Below are positions 32,502 through 44,873 of a stretch of DNA of 64,000 bases, piece by piece. The DNA comes from Nothophaeocryptopus gaeumannii (taxonomy: Eukaryota > Ascomycota > Dothideomycetes > Mycosphaerellales > Mycosphaerellaceae): positions 1,240,001 through 1,304,000 of the forward strand of contig JASISA010000001.1 of NCBI GenBank assembly GCA_031771865.1. Reading direction: 5' to 3'. Both the position numbers and the translations under genes were made by a program. Below the pieces are notes generated by a model. It had not been told where the DNA came from. It saw only the letters and a list, made by a program, of their open reading frames with translations, and searched no databases. Each line of letters begins with the position of its first letter. Position 1 is the stretch's first letter.

Positions 32502-34929
32502 ATGACATCAATCCCTGATGGAGCACCCTCAAGCCTCGAAACAGACCAAAACAACACCGTCATAAACACCATGGACACTACCGAGGGGAACTATACCGGT
32601 ATGGATAGCAGAGGAACAACTCCCGCCCGGTCGATGCAAGAAGCCGAAGCCACGAACCATGAACCAGCATCACCTGAGGCGTCGCGAAGAAAGAGGTTGT
32701 CTTTCTTCGGACGATCCAGCTCAGATGCCTCGACGAAACAGACCTTCGCTCCTCTCAACGCCACACTCACGACTCCAAGGGCGCAGGCCGATCAAACGAT
32801 GAAACACATATCCGAACTAAACCGACCGCAGACTGCTAGTAGTGAGCATCACGTCCGCAGGAAGACAACCGATCAACTGGAACACATTCGTCACTCGCTT
32901 TTTGGCGGAAAGAAGACTAACGAGGCCACTCCCCGACCGACTATCAAGCGAGCGCGGCATAGCGACGCGGTGCACATGACCAATCCAGATCTGGTCCCAT
33001 TTACATCTCCCAACGCGAGTGAGAAGAAAGACGAGCGACCCTATTTCAAACATCCGCGAGAGTGTGAGTCAACAGTCCCCTTTCGTCCTTGAATCAACTA
33101 ATCCCCTCAAAGTCTACCACCACCGCAAGAAGTCGTCGATATCGAATCCTTTCAACTTTCAGCATGTCACACATACGTCGAGGAAGCATGTTCTCAGACT
33201 TGACACAGTTGACGAACAGAAACTTGCTGCACGCTTCTGGAGTGCCAACTACAAGCCACAGAAAAATGCGCAGGGGACCCCTACAGCAGGCCCAAATAAT
33301 GATCGATCGAAATCATTTGCAGGCGCTCTTGAGGCAACCAGCGAAGAAACATCCCAAAAGTCACGCAACGATTCCGGCTTCGACGAGACTACATTTGACG
33401 AGACAACCGATACGAAGTTCAGTCCTGATGAGCACTTTCACTCGTTCCGAGACATGCAAGCCGAGGATAGGCCACTCCGGTCGCCGACACGCTCTTCGTC
33501 CACTGGTGCACTTGGGACTGCATCTGCTAGTAGCGCTACACACACGACACCTCAGCTCAAGGATCTATCTTCCTATGACGATACGCAAAAGCAGCGGAGT
33601 CCACCCAGACCGGCTCCTCAGAAAGCGGGCACCAGCGTGCAAGTGAATTCAGCACCGGCCCTAGAGACTTTGACAAAGCTTCACATTCGTCGACCGTCGG
33701 AGATAAGGAATCGGGAGAAGCAGCCCTTGCCTTCTCTGCCACGTGGTGCGATCGTAGCCCCACAGCAGATCAGCAAAAAGGCTTCCAAGAGTACGGTTGG
33801 ATCGAGTGGCTCAAGGCAAAGCGTTGGACAACTGTTCCCTGCACCACCAGGGCACAAGATCGACTATCCTGCGTCTATCAGATCAAAGGCATCGTCCAAA
33901 TCCGCAGTAATCTCGGCCACATCTCGATTGAGAGGGACCAACATTCTGGAGGAGCCAAGCTGGGAAGATGAGATTGACTTTGCCTACGAGCAAGAAGCCG
34001 AGGCCACGTGCGACTTCGACTGGGACAACGTTCCGACGCCACTGAGGGATGATGATGAGATCGAGAATGGCATACCACCTGCGACGCCCCCGTCTAGAGA
34101 TGCCGAAACCCCTGAAAGTAGTGGCAGTGGTGGCGTCCGTCTATCAGAGTGGATCGATGGGCCTGCTGCCACGGTCTCTGAGCCGTCAGCCAACACCCGC
34201 GCTCGATCAAGTACTGATGTCGGGAACTCTACGGATCCGCTGAATCTTGCACGCAAGCGAGGGTCTTCGGTCGGTCATCGAGGTTTCCAAGCTGCTCGCA
34301 ATGCTTCCACGGACAAGTTGCAGAAGACGCCACCACTCTCGGAAGTTGAGGTCGTGAACTCTTCAGTGAGCACTTCCCTCCCTCCCATCTTTAGCTTCAC
34401 ATCTGCTGACGCAGAGTCAAAGTTTCCCTTTGGCTCGTCGACGTACTTTCCCGTCGACAACAGCACTCCTGAGTACTTGAGTGATCCTGAGTCGGATCGC
34501 ACAGGAGGCTCGAGACATCGCAAGTCCAGTTCTTATAGCAGTGGTCGTTCGTTGCAAACTAGGTCGGACACTACGAGATGGTCATCTGCGTCTACGAGCT
34601 CCGTTCCAGACCTGCTACACAGCCAGGCATACAAGCGCAAGAGCCGGACAATGTCGAAGCCACTGGAGTCGGTGCCACACAGCCCAAACCCGGATACCAG
34701 TGAGGAGAGTCTTCTCTCTGATAAGCTCGATCGTCCCTCTCTGTGGGACCGAGGTGTCAGCGACGGTGCGATCACCGATAATTTTATGATGCGAAGACCC
34801 GCAACGCAGGCCGATCGAACACTCATCTTCAACTCCGGGCGTGTAGTGCAACGTGGCCGTTCCACTACTCCGAGCAGAATGCATGTGCAGTCACTGCCAG
34901 CCGACGAGCAAGAGGGAGGATGGATTTGA
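32502..34929 (+). CDS. CRIB-domain (Cdc42/Rac-binding) protein
   Basis: Exons 32502-33063 (donor GTGAGT) and 33113-34929 give 792 residues. The intron joins PRE to FYHHRKKSS in frame. Directly after it, ISNPFNFQHVTHTSR (about 197-211) matches the CRIB consensus ISxPxxFxHxxH that binds GTP-loaded Cdc42/Rac. No kinase domain follows, so this is not a PAK. The rest is Ser/Pro/Thr-rich and largely disordered, with one ordered-looking acidic motif, WEDEIDFAYEQEAEATCDFD, near 471 and a C-terminus ending EQEGGWI. Likely an adaptor in polarity signalling; the partner and process are inferred from the motif only. Confidence 0.85.
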
Positions 34930-35724
34930 AGAGATGTAGATGAAACGAAGTGGGATGAAACAGAGATATTTGAACAAGTGAACGAATATATGATTGAATA
35001 TGAATGAGGGATCTGGATCGGATGGGATGGAGAGAAGGCTGGGCAGGAAAAGGACAATCCTTGACGCGCGGTTTTCTTGGCTCGAAGGTGTTCTGCTTGT
35101 TTACTTGCAAACTTGGGACGTTCGAGCACACGAGCTCAGGAGATACGGTTGGCTGTCCACTGGTTTCTCATTTGATTGATTAGGGGCAAGATACCCAGCT
35201 TGGTCATCCAGGAGGATTGGACTGAAGGCTTGTATTCTGTTGATGTTTGGAAGACTTTTGCTGTAAACAGTATCTTTCGTGTCAGATTAGCAAACCTAGC
35301 TAGGCGTCTGCGACAGACAAAAAGGGGATGTGGTCTATCCAACGACTGCTGAGCTGCTCGTACATTCGAATCTGAAGTGAGTGAAGGTCCCTGAAAAAAG
35401 GGGTGAGGTGAATGACTAAGCGGTAAGCAGGGATATCACTGGCGGCACGAACCCAATCTGTGCGTTCGCCAGCCGACGAGCTGTTTGGCTCCCGCACAGC
35501 GCTTGCACTCTTCACGTAATTAATCAACCTCCTCTCCTGATCCTCCTTCGACCCATTGCCCTTTCCGCATCACGCCTGTCTGTCACATTCCATTTGTACA
35601 TTCATCATACGCTACAGCTTTTGCCTTCGTGGACGTGGGGAAGGGAGAGGAAGCACAGCACTTCAGCAGCGGCATACAACCAAGCATCTTGGACAGCGCA
35701 TAATGCTAAGAGAGAGGAGAGAAC
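34930..35724. other. Intergenic, alpha-actinin upstream region
   Basis: About 800 bp between two plus-strand genes. No supportable ORF. It contains the CRIB gene 3' UTR and the alpha-actinin promoter. Confidence 0.4.
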
Positions 35725-37775
35725 ATGGCCATGCTTGAGCAGTCTTGGTAAGAGGAGCATCATATGAGTGCAAGAATATGGGAATACAGAAGAACTGACT
35801 GAATGGTGCGCATAGGATCAAAGTTCAAGAGAAGACTTTTGGAAAATGGTATGTTGATACCTTCTCTTGGTTCTCATACGTACGAGTCCTAACCCCACCC
35901 AGGCTCAACAACAAACTCAAAGTACGCGACATCCATATCGATGATCTTGTCCTTGACCTCTCCGACGGCGTCATCCTCATCCACCTCCTCGAGATTCTGT
36001 CCCAAGAATCCCTTGGCCGATATGCCGCCCGCCCGAAACTACGCGTGCAGCGATTCGAGAATGTCAACATCGGACTCGACTTCATCAGGAATCGGAAGAT
36101 TCAATTGACGAATATCGGCGCGGAAGATTTGGTGGATGGCAATCGCAAGATCATACTGGGACTGATATGGACACTGATTCTGCGCTTCACGATCAGCGAT
36201 ATCAATGATCAGGGTCTGAGCGCAAGAGAGGGGCTACTGTTGTGGTGTCAGAGAAAGACGGCGTGCTATGATGAGGTGGACGTGCGAGACTTCTCGAGCA
36301 GTTGGAATGATGGACTTGCTTTCTGCGCGCTGCTGGATATTCACCGACCAGACCTGATTGACTACGATGAGCTGGACAAGAGCGACCACAAGGGCAACAT
36401 GAAGCTGGCATTTGATATCGCGAGCAAAGAGATTGGCATACCCGAGCTGCTTGATGTTGAAGATGTGGCAGATGTGGCCAAGCCAGATGAGAGATCGCTC
36501 ATGACATACATCGCATACTGGTTTCACGCTTTTTCGCAAATGGAGAAAGTCGAGAATGCCGGCAGGAGAGTGGAGAAGTTTGTCTCGAATATGCAGGGTG
36601 CGTGGGAGATGCAGAACAACTACGAGCGGAGAATGAGGGCACTGCTGGCCTCGATCAAGAAGCAAGGAGAGAACTGGGATCAGGCGAAGTTCGACGGGAC
36701 ATATGCCGATGCGAAAGAGCAGAGCCGGCAGTTCACGGCATACAAGCAGCAACAGAAGCGGCAGTGGGTCGCGGAGAAGAGCGATCTTGCTGGTCTACTA
36801 GGCAACATCAAGACCAAGCTCAACACATACCGGTTGCACCCCTATCAGCCTCCGCGGGAGCTCAGCCTCGAAGCACTGGACGAAGCCTGGAGTAAGCTCA
36901 TGGAAGAGGAGCGAAACCGAAGTCAGGTCATCAACAACACGATCCGCGATATCAAGAACAATCTCCGTCGAACATTCGCCGACAAAGCTAATGACTTTGC
37001 CCTCGCACTCAAGACTATCAGTGTCAGCATATCAGGCCTGGAAGGAGATGTTGGGGACCAATTGGAACATACATCACAAATCTCCAAAAATCTGCCACCT
37101 TTGGACCAATACCTCGACATCATCGCAAACTTGGATAGACAGTGCCAGGAAGCGAACATCGAGGAGAATGACTACACGACATATACATACGACGAATTAG
37201 CTTATGAGCTGAGTCTAGTACGGTCAAGTGTACAGAAGAAGTTGGCTTTCCTGGACAATCAAATGGTCGCGCGAAACATGACGAACCTCACGCCTATTCA
37301 GCTGGAGGAGTTCGAATCTGTTTTCCGCCACTTCGATCGAGACTTGTCGAACTCCCTCCAAGAACTTGAGTTCTCCGCCGCTCTGGCCTCTCTCGGGTTG
37401 GTCTACGACGAACAAGAAATGCACGAACGATTCCTCGATGTCGCTGGACGAGGCGGCTCCGTCTCTTTCGAGCAATTCATCCGCTTCATGGTCGACGTGA
37501 CTGAAGACCAAAACACGGCCGAGCAAGTGTTCGAATCTTTCCGTGAAGTGGCCGATGGGAAACCTTATGTCACCGAATTGGACCTGACGCACAGTCTGAT
37601 TCCTGATGAGGTCGTGCAGCAGCTCGTCGACAGTATGCCTCTCCACAAAGGCCCGGATCTTCAGGAGGATAGGGACCTCCCGAAGTTTGACTATGTGCAG
37701 TTTATGGAGAAGTATCTGGGCGGTGATGGGCAGGAAAAGGCGGGTGCGGAGCAGGTGAATGGGAAACATCATTAG
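35725..37775 (+). CDS. Alpha-actinin, F-actin cross-linker
   Basis: Cross-links actin filaments at the cytokinetic ring and cortex (compare fission yeast Ain1). Exons 35725-35747, 35816-35848 and 35903-37775 give 642 residues. The first two exons are tiny and each ends inside a tryptophan codon: MAMLEQSW, then IKVQEKTFGKW, then LNNKLKVRD. Two calponin-homology domains follow (about 10-115 with LSDGVILIHLLEIL; about 128-235 with LLLWCQRKT and WNDGLAFCALLDIHRPDLID). Then comes a helical spectrin-repeat rod (about 240-480) and a C-terminal EF-hand pair (FRHFDRDLSNSLQELEF near 490; VAGRGGSVSFEQF). The EF loops deviate from ideal calcium ligands, so calcium regulation is doubtful. ATG 35731 is an alternative start. 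Confidence 0.94.
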
Positions 37776-38579
37776 GAGGATGGATCCGCATTTGAGGATG
37801 AGGGGTTTGACGGGTCGACTGAGGGGTGTGAAAGTCGAGCTGAGAGTACGAGGTTGCTATGACCAGCTGCCCGTACGTGTCGATTGGATACTGACTGGAT
37901 GCACATGAGCAACTGTAGCGCGAGGCGTTTGGGATCTGTCTGTTGGGAAACGTGTGGGGGTCCATTGATTGGATCCACTCGGTGCTAGGGATTTTGTTGC
38001 TGTTTTGTCGAGCGTTTTGCGTGTGGAGTAGTGGGTGGCATTGAGATACCAAATGATCATCAGAAGAAGCTCCGAAGACATGGACGATGATTAGAACAAT
38101 AGTATTAATTAAAATGGTAATCATTGTCACTTCTACCTCCTATCCTTCATCAGGACATGCCTCACAGGCTGACCAGGCGTGCGGGATGCTAGGTGACTAC
38201 AGCATAAGAGAGAGTAGGGAGAGTTCAATGACATGGAGTAGTGAAGATGTTATCAGCAGGAACGCCGTCAATAAATCGATAGTCTCGCATTGCTTGCGGA
38301 TTATATTCGTACATATGGCTTAGCTGTAGATGTCACAGCATCCCTCTATAATCGCTAGTCTATCATGCTGGCAGGAGACGCTAAAACGCCACATTGATGA
38401 ATTCGCATCGCGAATCGAAGAAGGGTATCTTACGAAAGTCCAGAAAATGCAAGTCCAAGATCCGATCCAATCCCACCCTATCCCTCCCTCCCAATCCAAG
38501 ACTTGTAAACACATGTCAGCCTTGAATCCCATCTCTTTATATCTCCCACAGACAAGCCAGCCCATCTGTTCTTCATATC
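37776..38579. other. Intergenic, convergent 3' flanks
   Basis: About 800 bp between convergent genes. It contains an AT-rich stretch (about 38095-38130) and no supportable ORF. Confidence 0.4.
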
Positions 38580-41061
38580 TTACTCATACTCCAACTCAGG
38601 CAAAGGTACACACCTCTCCTGATATCTCTTCGCCACACTAACGAACCGTCCCCTCTCCTCCTCCGTCTTGAATTCAATCCTCACACCGCCCACTCTCTTC
38701 GACGCAGGCACCTTTTGTCCTGGAAGCTTTGATAATTCCTCTCCAACCCAACTCGCCTGTCTCGTGATTTCCGCATGTTGCGCTCGAGCCACAGCCCCAG
38801 GCCTGAGTACCGTGACATCGATTCCTTTGACCTGGGCGTGTTTCGCTCCATCTTCCTTGATTTTGACAGGTTGTTTGGAATTGTTAATCCACCATCTCGC
38901 CCAGCCTTCACCGAAGTTGGAGGATATGTGCATCAGCGCCATGACGCCTCCTGCTGCGCCGGCTGTTTCGACTCCGTCCTCTTCCCATAGGCGGAGCATT
39001 TCGATATTGGCGAATTGTTCTTCAAAGGCGAAAGCTCCTTTGATACCTTCGTGGATGACGGTAGTTTTGGTTGTGCGGTAGCTGCCGATGAGCATGCGGC
39101 CGAAGATGGCGGACTGAAAAGCTACCGCATCGTTCTCGGAAAGGAAGTAGTAGTTCACCCAATTTGTTCGCTTTTCTTCGCGGAGAACATGACCCCATTC
39201 TTCGGGATGGAACTTGAGTGCTATTTCAGGGTCCCCGTCAGGTTGCAAGGAGACTTTTTCGGGCTCGAAGTAGGAGCAGTACGGTACAGTCTCCTTCATG
39301 TCGGACAGTTTATGTTGCAACCGGATGTCACCGTCGTCGGATAAGCACCAGATTGAGGTGACAACCTTGGTGCCACCATGCTCGCGGTTCTCTCGTTTTC
39401 GGATGACGCAAATACGGGCTTCCTTGCAGGCTTCCTTCATCTCAATGTTAAACCTGGGGTCAGCTATATCAGGATTGAACTGCGCGTACTCGACCAGCTT
39501 CCCACGAACATCACAAAGGATGGCAGCGTTTCGGAACAGCTGTCTCTCGAACTTGGGCAGTTCGCTGGCCAGGCTCTTAGGTTCCGCGGCCAGTGTGTTT
39601 CTATGAGCGGATCGCGGCGGTGGCCGAACTGGAGTGGAATTTGCAGTTTGAGGCCGGTCGTCGGGAGTGCTCTTTGATCTTTGCAAACGAGCAAAGACTG
39701 AAGTTGGCGTTGCAGGTGTGGTGGGACGCTCGCCAATTTCGTCATGAACAGCTGGAGGTGGCAGCAGGTCTTCACTGGGACTTGCACCAGCAGAAGTTGG
39801 AGAGTAATCTGGACGTTTGCTGCTCTTGCGAGGCACAGGAGGGATGCCATCGCTTTCCGGTACTGGGCAGTAATCGGCAGCGTTCGCTTTATATTCGTCG
39901 CTCACGGCCTTGAAGAGCGCAGGAAGCGTGGCCGATTCTCTTCTTGTTGAGGCGCGTCGGGAGGACGACTCCGCGTATGCACTATCGCTAGGTGAGGTGC
40001 CGGCATCGATTGCATGCTGGTAGCCAGCGTGTGCTGCGATGCTTGGCCGGTGAGTCGGCGATCCAGTCTCAAAATTCCAGTCCATAATTCGATCATGTTG
40101 GTCGTGGTAGAAAGTACGTCCTTCTGGACTGCCGTAAGCGGAGTCCTCTCTCCTTGATTTGGCACTGGCAGAGGATGCAGCTTGCTTCCCGGTCGCATCC
40201 TTGGAGGATTCCGGGAGACTTCGGCTTGGATGACGTGGGGTCAACAGACTCGTTGATCGCGGTGGCGGAGGTTCAAGCATCTTGCTGTCGGTTCTTGACG
40301 ACAAGGAGCTTTCCAATGTCGAATATGTGCTTGCGCTGACTCGATTACTGCCATTTTCAATCATCCTGTCCTGTGCGACCAGAGATGGCGTATTGCTTGC
40401 GATTGTCATGATTATGTTGTGCATGTCGTCGATCTTGCTACCCAAGTCTCCATTGACTCGTGCGTGAATGCTCACAATGTTCTCAGCCATTGGTACGACC
40501 GTCTTCTCCAGTCTGGAAAGAGATCTCGACTGCAGGGCCTGCATTGTCAGGTTGATCGAGCTGGTATGCATGTGCAGCATATCCCTCAATGCTGTAATGC
40601 CTCCGCCTTCTGTCGTCCATTTGAACTTCTTGTAGTTGGCCAGTACGGCTTCAGCCCAGCTTCGTTCAACAACGAAGCCATGGCCAGTCTCTTTCTTTCG
40701 AATTACTTGATACCTGTCAACGAAGCTCTCCAAATCGTCCAACGTTCTGTGTGCGCTCTCGAGGATGGTGTTGACGGCGTACTTGGTGTCGGCGTCGGCT
40801 AGCGAGAGAATGCTGCCGTCGGCATACAGGGCTTCAGCGACCAGCTTGAGGGCCTCGCTCAGACCCGATGCTTCGCGTTCGACTTCGGCGAATTCGGAGG
40901 GGGCACTCTTCCTGCCTTGGGAGAAGGCTCGGCCGATCTTCCATGCTGTCTGGGACAGCCTGTGCAGCGGGAGACTCATCAGTTTCCACGTGATGCGGCA
41001 TGAGGGACAGAGGCGAAGCGTACATCAAGATGTCGCCGATGGAGAGCGGTTGCAACGCCAT
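38580..41061 (-). CDS. Helo-like / STAND-type N-terminal domain protein, function unknown
   Basis: Exons 41061-41024 and 40959-38580 give 805 residues. The small first exon supplies MALQPLSIGDIL and joins at the next codon to LSQTAWKIGRAFSQG. The long ORF alone would start artificially at 40979. The first 200 residues form an alpha-helical domain (FAEVEREASGLSEALKLV, ...HRTLDDLESFVDRYQ) of the type found at the N-terminus of fungal STAND/NLR-like proteins; this assignment is by pattern and not certain. No nucleotide-binding domain follows. A Ser/Pro-rich linker (about 230-510) leads to a folded C-terminal region with FRNAAILCDVRGKLVEYAQF, IWCLSDDGDIRLQHKL and NWVNYYFLSENDAVAFQ, possibly PH-like. 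The role is unknown. Confidence 0.82.
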
Positions 41062-41135
41062 CTCTTAAGGTGATATGGCTGATCACCGGGACTCTGCAGT
41101 CCCCTGATTCGGTGGTGTTCGGTTCTCGAGCCGGT

Positions 41136-41143
41136 GTATATAG
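41136..41143 (-). promoter_or_regulatory. TATA-like element upstream of the Helo-like gene
   Basis: The minus strand reads CTATATAC about 75-80 bp before the ATG at 41061. The motif and distance fit a fungal TATA box. Confidence 0.35.
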
Positions 41144-42571
41144 GTCCGCGAGGTGGTGTCTGACTCTCGTGGAGAAGCAGGGAGACGTTGCGGGTGATTC
41201 AACGTCACTTGCTGGTCAGTCCGAGAGCCAAGCTACGATGATTGATGATTGATTCAATGTCTCGGTGATACCGATGTCTAGGAGGAAGACGGATCGAGTA
41301 TGGCCGGCCTCTGAAGGCGAAGTATAGCCATAGGCAAGGCGCAAGAAGGGTCGAGGGATGCAGTAGTCAATAGCAGTGCTCTAGAGCCAGTCTCCAGCAG
41401 ATGCTACTTCTAGTGGGCGTCTTTGGGGCGTGTTTCGTCGTGTGCTTCCTCGATCCTCTCACTACTGTAATACACGCAATTCCTGCCTTACGCGGCGGAG
41501 TCCCAATGCCGAGCACATGCATCAATCAAGAGTCTTCACCCACGCCGTGAGCACGCTTCTCGGCTGCGACTGGACGCGGACATGTGCTTGGATCCCAGCC
41601 CAGCCCACCATCTCGGCCTGCCCTTCCTTCCCACCGGCCCCGGAATGGCAGTGTACGGCACGTGGGGAATCTGACTGGCCCAGAGAACATCTGAGTTTGG
41701 GAAGGAGCAGCCCACGCCGCCCACTCATCATCCATCAAAGGCGAAGCGACCTGCGTCGCGAGGCACAGCTGCAGAGCAAGAACATCCAAGAACATCCAAA
41801 AGGAGACGCCCAAATCTCGGACCATGTGAAGAAGACAGGAGACAGGAGACAGCGGGAAGGTGCCCTGCGTGAAACTGCAGCCAGGCGAGGCGACCCATGG
41901 TACTCCGTAGTAGCCGGCCTGACGCCAAGGCCGTGTCTCTGCTGCTGCCAACCTCAACCTCACTCCGTCCACTCCCGCCTGCGAGCCTTGGCTTGGCATC
42001 AAAGTGGCATCACCTTCCAAACACGACCTGCCTGAAATAGACTGGCTTGCTAGAAACGGGACACTAGATCAACGACGATGCAGACCAGCTTCACGTGGGA
42101 ATCCTAGGCCCATGCAACCACGCGAGACGGCAGACCCTTTGACAGGTTCTGCAGTCTTACCGAGAAGGGCGAATGCGCCGGCTAAGTTCTGAACGCTGTA
42201 GCCGATATTTGATATGAAACGGGGCTGCACTGGAAACCTCATCGAGAATGAGAGCAATTGCCGTTAAAAGCCTTTCGAGAGTACAGAAGCTTCATGCTAG
42301 CCAGGCACCTTCCTCTTCGCTCGACTCGCAGTATCTCGTATCGCGAAGATTGCGGAATCGACCGATCACACTCCGCAAGCCATGGACGGCGCCGACCTCA
42401 TATCGCAGCGCCCAACTTCATGTCCGAAATAATCCCACGTACTCCGCATCTGCGTCTTCGGACTCAACGGCTGGTAAAGCCTCAATCCTGACTTCTCCAA
42501 CCCGCCCATCATGTCGCCTGCATGCGACTTGGAACTCGGATCTGCCGTCTGCCTACTCTAAGGAGAGGTCT
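41144..42571. other. Intergenic, no supportable gene
   Basis: About 1.4 kb. ORFs up to 201 codons overlap on both strands at 41430-42035 but have no domain. Short direct repeats occur at about 41775-41800 (AAGAACATCC twice) and 41836-41850 (GACAGGA twice). Confidence 0.4.
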
Positions 42572-42826
42572 TCAATGCGTCGTCGCGAGGCACATCGACG
42601 TATTTCGTACCCTGGCCAAGCTTGGCGCGAAGAGTTGTTTCCCAAATTCTTGCAACCATCGAGTCGAGGCGGTCATGAGGAACTGGAGATTGGTGTTGTT
42701 GTCGACCTTTTCCAGCATGTCTTGCGTGGCTTCCACCCGCCAAGCCAGGGTCAGGTCGTTGGTAACTGCTTGGATTATGAGGTTGAAGAATGCCTTCGTT
42801 TGGAGGAGGTTCATTCGGTTCGCCAT
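42572..42826 (-). CDS. Small helical hypothetical protein
   Basis: An ORF of 84 codons from ATG 42826, starting MANRMNLLQTKAFFNLIIQA. It has strongly C/G-ending codons across TLAWRVEATQDMLEKVDNN and FLMTASTRWLQEFGKQLF, which is good evidence for coding. The last 18 codons lose that bias after a GGTACG that could be a donor, so the real 3' end may be spliced elsewhere. It appears all-helical, with no recognised family. It lies 1 kb upstream of the exonuclease array on the opposite strand. Confidence 0.55.
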   Translation of the reverse strand: MANRMNLLQTKAFFNLIIQAVTNDLTLAWRVEATQDMLEKVDNNTNLQFLMTASTRWLQEFGKQLFAPSLARVRNTSMCLATTH

Positions 42827-43841
42827 TTTGACTGATAGCAGTCCAGAATGGAGCTCGAAAATTAGAGTCGAGGAGTGTCCAGAGTTCCTGTGTGTGACTT
42901 ATATATGCGCTCTTATTTGCCCCTGGAGGATTGCTCGATGTGGTTACTGTTCATTGTTGTGCCTTTGTTCGTGCGGTATGTTCAGTAGTTTTGGTGTCCA
43001 AAGGTGTGTAGGAAGGAGCGAGGTGGATTCTAAATGCCTTCTGGAGCTAGACATACAGCTCCTCCTCTTTCACTCAAGGAGGGAAGTGTTGAGCATTGTG
43101 TATAACGCAGGTGAACGAAGAAGAATTGTATTCCCATACGTCTCTGGGAGTGAATGTACAGTCGTAAGCATTTTCAGGGAGCGTGTTCTGGATAGCAATG
43201 GTGAACAGATGTCGATTCGATTGCTTGTCATGATGAACATGCTGGAAGCATGTCTCAAACTGTTAGTGTAAGATGACAATCAAGCCGCTTTGTCTGTCAA
43301 CTTGGGTTCACAAACAGTTTGAAAGACAGACTCACCAATGAATACCCATCTCTTTCTCAAGCCCATTCTGCTCTGCTTCTCCAACTTCTCACCGATATAT
43401 TCCTATACACCTTTAGCAATGCAGTATAACCCTACCAGGTGGAGGTCTTCCATCTGTAATAATCATGGCATGATGCTTCTCCTGCTACCTTTGTTCACTT
43501 GTTGCGGTAAATGGCATTTTGACATAACACAATGCCATTGCCCAGAACAGAGGGAGGGGAATGGTCGCAAAGATGTGTGCTTCACGACCGACATTCACTC
43601 GCCTCAGTGAAGGACCGGAAGAGTGTTGCGCTGCCCATACCGTCTTCCGATTCTTCGGTATTAAAGCTACCGTCTTGAACCTCGTGGCTCAATCATTACA
43701 GCTTTTCAAGAGCACCATCCAAGCGTACCTGAACACCATCGGCACAGTCTCCTCGAGCTTGTTCAAGACCTTCGCAAGCAATCGATCCAACCCTACGGCC
43801 AGCCTCGCTTCACGGAAACAACCCATACAGACTAGTCCAGC
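42827..43841. other. Leader and upstream region of exonuclease paralog 1
   Basis: About 1 kb. A 96-codon ORF (43561-43851, ATG start) ends ten bases into paralog 1 in another frame and could act as an upstream ORF. Its C-terminal half (VLNLVAQSLQLFKSTI) is amphipathic. Confidence 0.4.
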
Positions 43842-44873
43842 ATGCCTTTGAGCAAGGACTTCTCCCGCTGGGAGCCTCTCCAGACGCCAACGAACGGCAT
43901 CGTCAACCACTCGAACCCATCGGTCTTCCGCAGGTCTGTAGCTCACGCTCGCGGGAACGGCAAAGCCGAGCAGGTTCAGCCCCGGTACGACCTCCTCCTC
44001 CCAGGAGAGCCGATGGCTTTCGACGCCGAGCTCCAGCAGTGGCGTTACAAGCACTGGTTTTACACCAAGGAGGACGACGTGGGCCGCCGACCCGACAAGA
44101 AGCGAGCCGGCAAGAAGAAGTGTGCTCATCGTCTCGCCTGGATTGGTACGTCCAATACCAAGGAAGAGGTCCCATACTCGACGTTTGTTCGCTATCCCTG
44201 GGACAAGGACACCGAGACCAGCTGCCCACCTGAGAAGTTCGGTGTGACCAAGGAAAATCTCTGGATCGGCAACGGCGCGGTCGATGCCCACGAGGCTGAA
44301 CAAGTCTGTGTCCAGCTTATGAGGGGTCGTCCGGTCGTCATCCACGGCGGCGCTCTTGACAAGGCTTCTTTTCAATACGTCGACCCCTTTGCTGGCGCTT
44401 CTCAGGTCGTTGACACCCAGGATATGTACGGCCGTGTTGCACTGTCCACACTCGCGGCGGCTCACTTGGGTCGCGCTATCCAGCAAGAGGGCCACACTCC
44501 AGTCGAGGATGCGGTTGCGACTATGCAGCTGGCCCTTCGTCTACGCCCATACGACCGTGAGAAGGTGGCTGCAATGTGGAAGGCGGTTTATCGTCCATCG
44601 GTTCCACGTGCACTTCCTACACCGGCTCAGGCCCCGGCCTTCGTTCCACCTCATCTCAGGGCTCGGACAAGTGCAATTCGTTCTCCAGGTCCAGCTGCTG
44701 GTCCATCCCGCGCTCCAACTACAGCTCCCGGGGCTCCAAACAGCACTCCGCGTAACGACACTCGGCGCGGCAATCCAATTCTCAACCAGCAGCGCAACAC
44801 CGGCCGCGGCGGCCGAGCTCAGAACAAGCGCCCTGCCTACGAGAAGGCCTCCCCAGCTCCTGGCCCGAAGTGA
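43842..44873 (+). CDS. REX4/ISG20-like 3'-5' exonuclease paralog 1
   Basis: Intronless, 343 residues. The fold is the DEDDh ribonuclease-H-like exonuclease. Exo I is FDAE in GEPMAFDAELQQW. The beta-strand HRLAWIGTSNTKEEVPYSTF corresponds to the REX4 segment after exo I. Exo III is HTPVEDAVATM, matching the REX4 HSSVEDARATM signature with His and Asp in place. The exo II region reads VVIHGGALDKASF where REX4 has GHALHNDLKV, so the usual aspartate is Ala here. The C-terminal 90 residues are Pro/Arg/Gly-rich (RNTGRGGRAQNKR), an RNA-binding-like tail. Activity is therefore uncertain. It is the first of three tandem paralogs in the same orientation, spaced about 1 kb apart. Confidence 0.8.
   Translation: MPLSKDFSRWEPLQTPTNGIVNHSNPSVFRRSVAHARGNGKAEQVQPRYDLLLPGEPMAFDAELQQWRYKHWFYTKEDDVGRRPDKKRAGKKKCAHRLAWIGTSNTKEEVPYSTFVRYPWDKDTETSCPPEKFGVTKENLWIGNGAVDAHEAEQVCVQLMRGRPVVIHGGALDKASFQYVDPFAGASQVVDTQDMYGRVALSTLAAAHLGRAIQQEGHTPVEDAVATMQLALRLRPYDREKVAAMWKAVYRPSVPRALPTPAQAPAFVPPHLRARTSAIRSPGPAAGPSRAPTTAPGAPNSTPRNDTRRGNPILNQQRNTGRGGRAQNKRPAYEKASPAPGPK

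Noticed and set aside
41430..42035. 201-codon plus ORF and 164-codon minus ORF
   Set aside because: No domain, repetitive composition, and both strands open over the same bases.
42522..43271. 249-codon plus ORF rich in Cys and Arg
   Set aside because: It overlaps the better-supported small minus gene at 42572-42826; composition and codon use look random.
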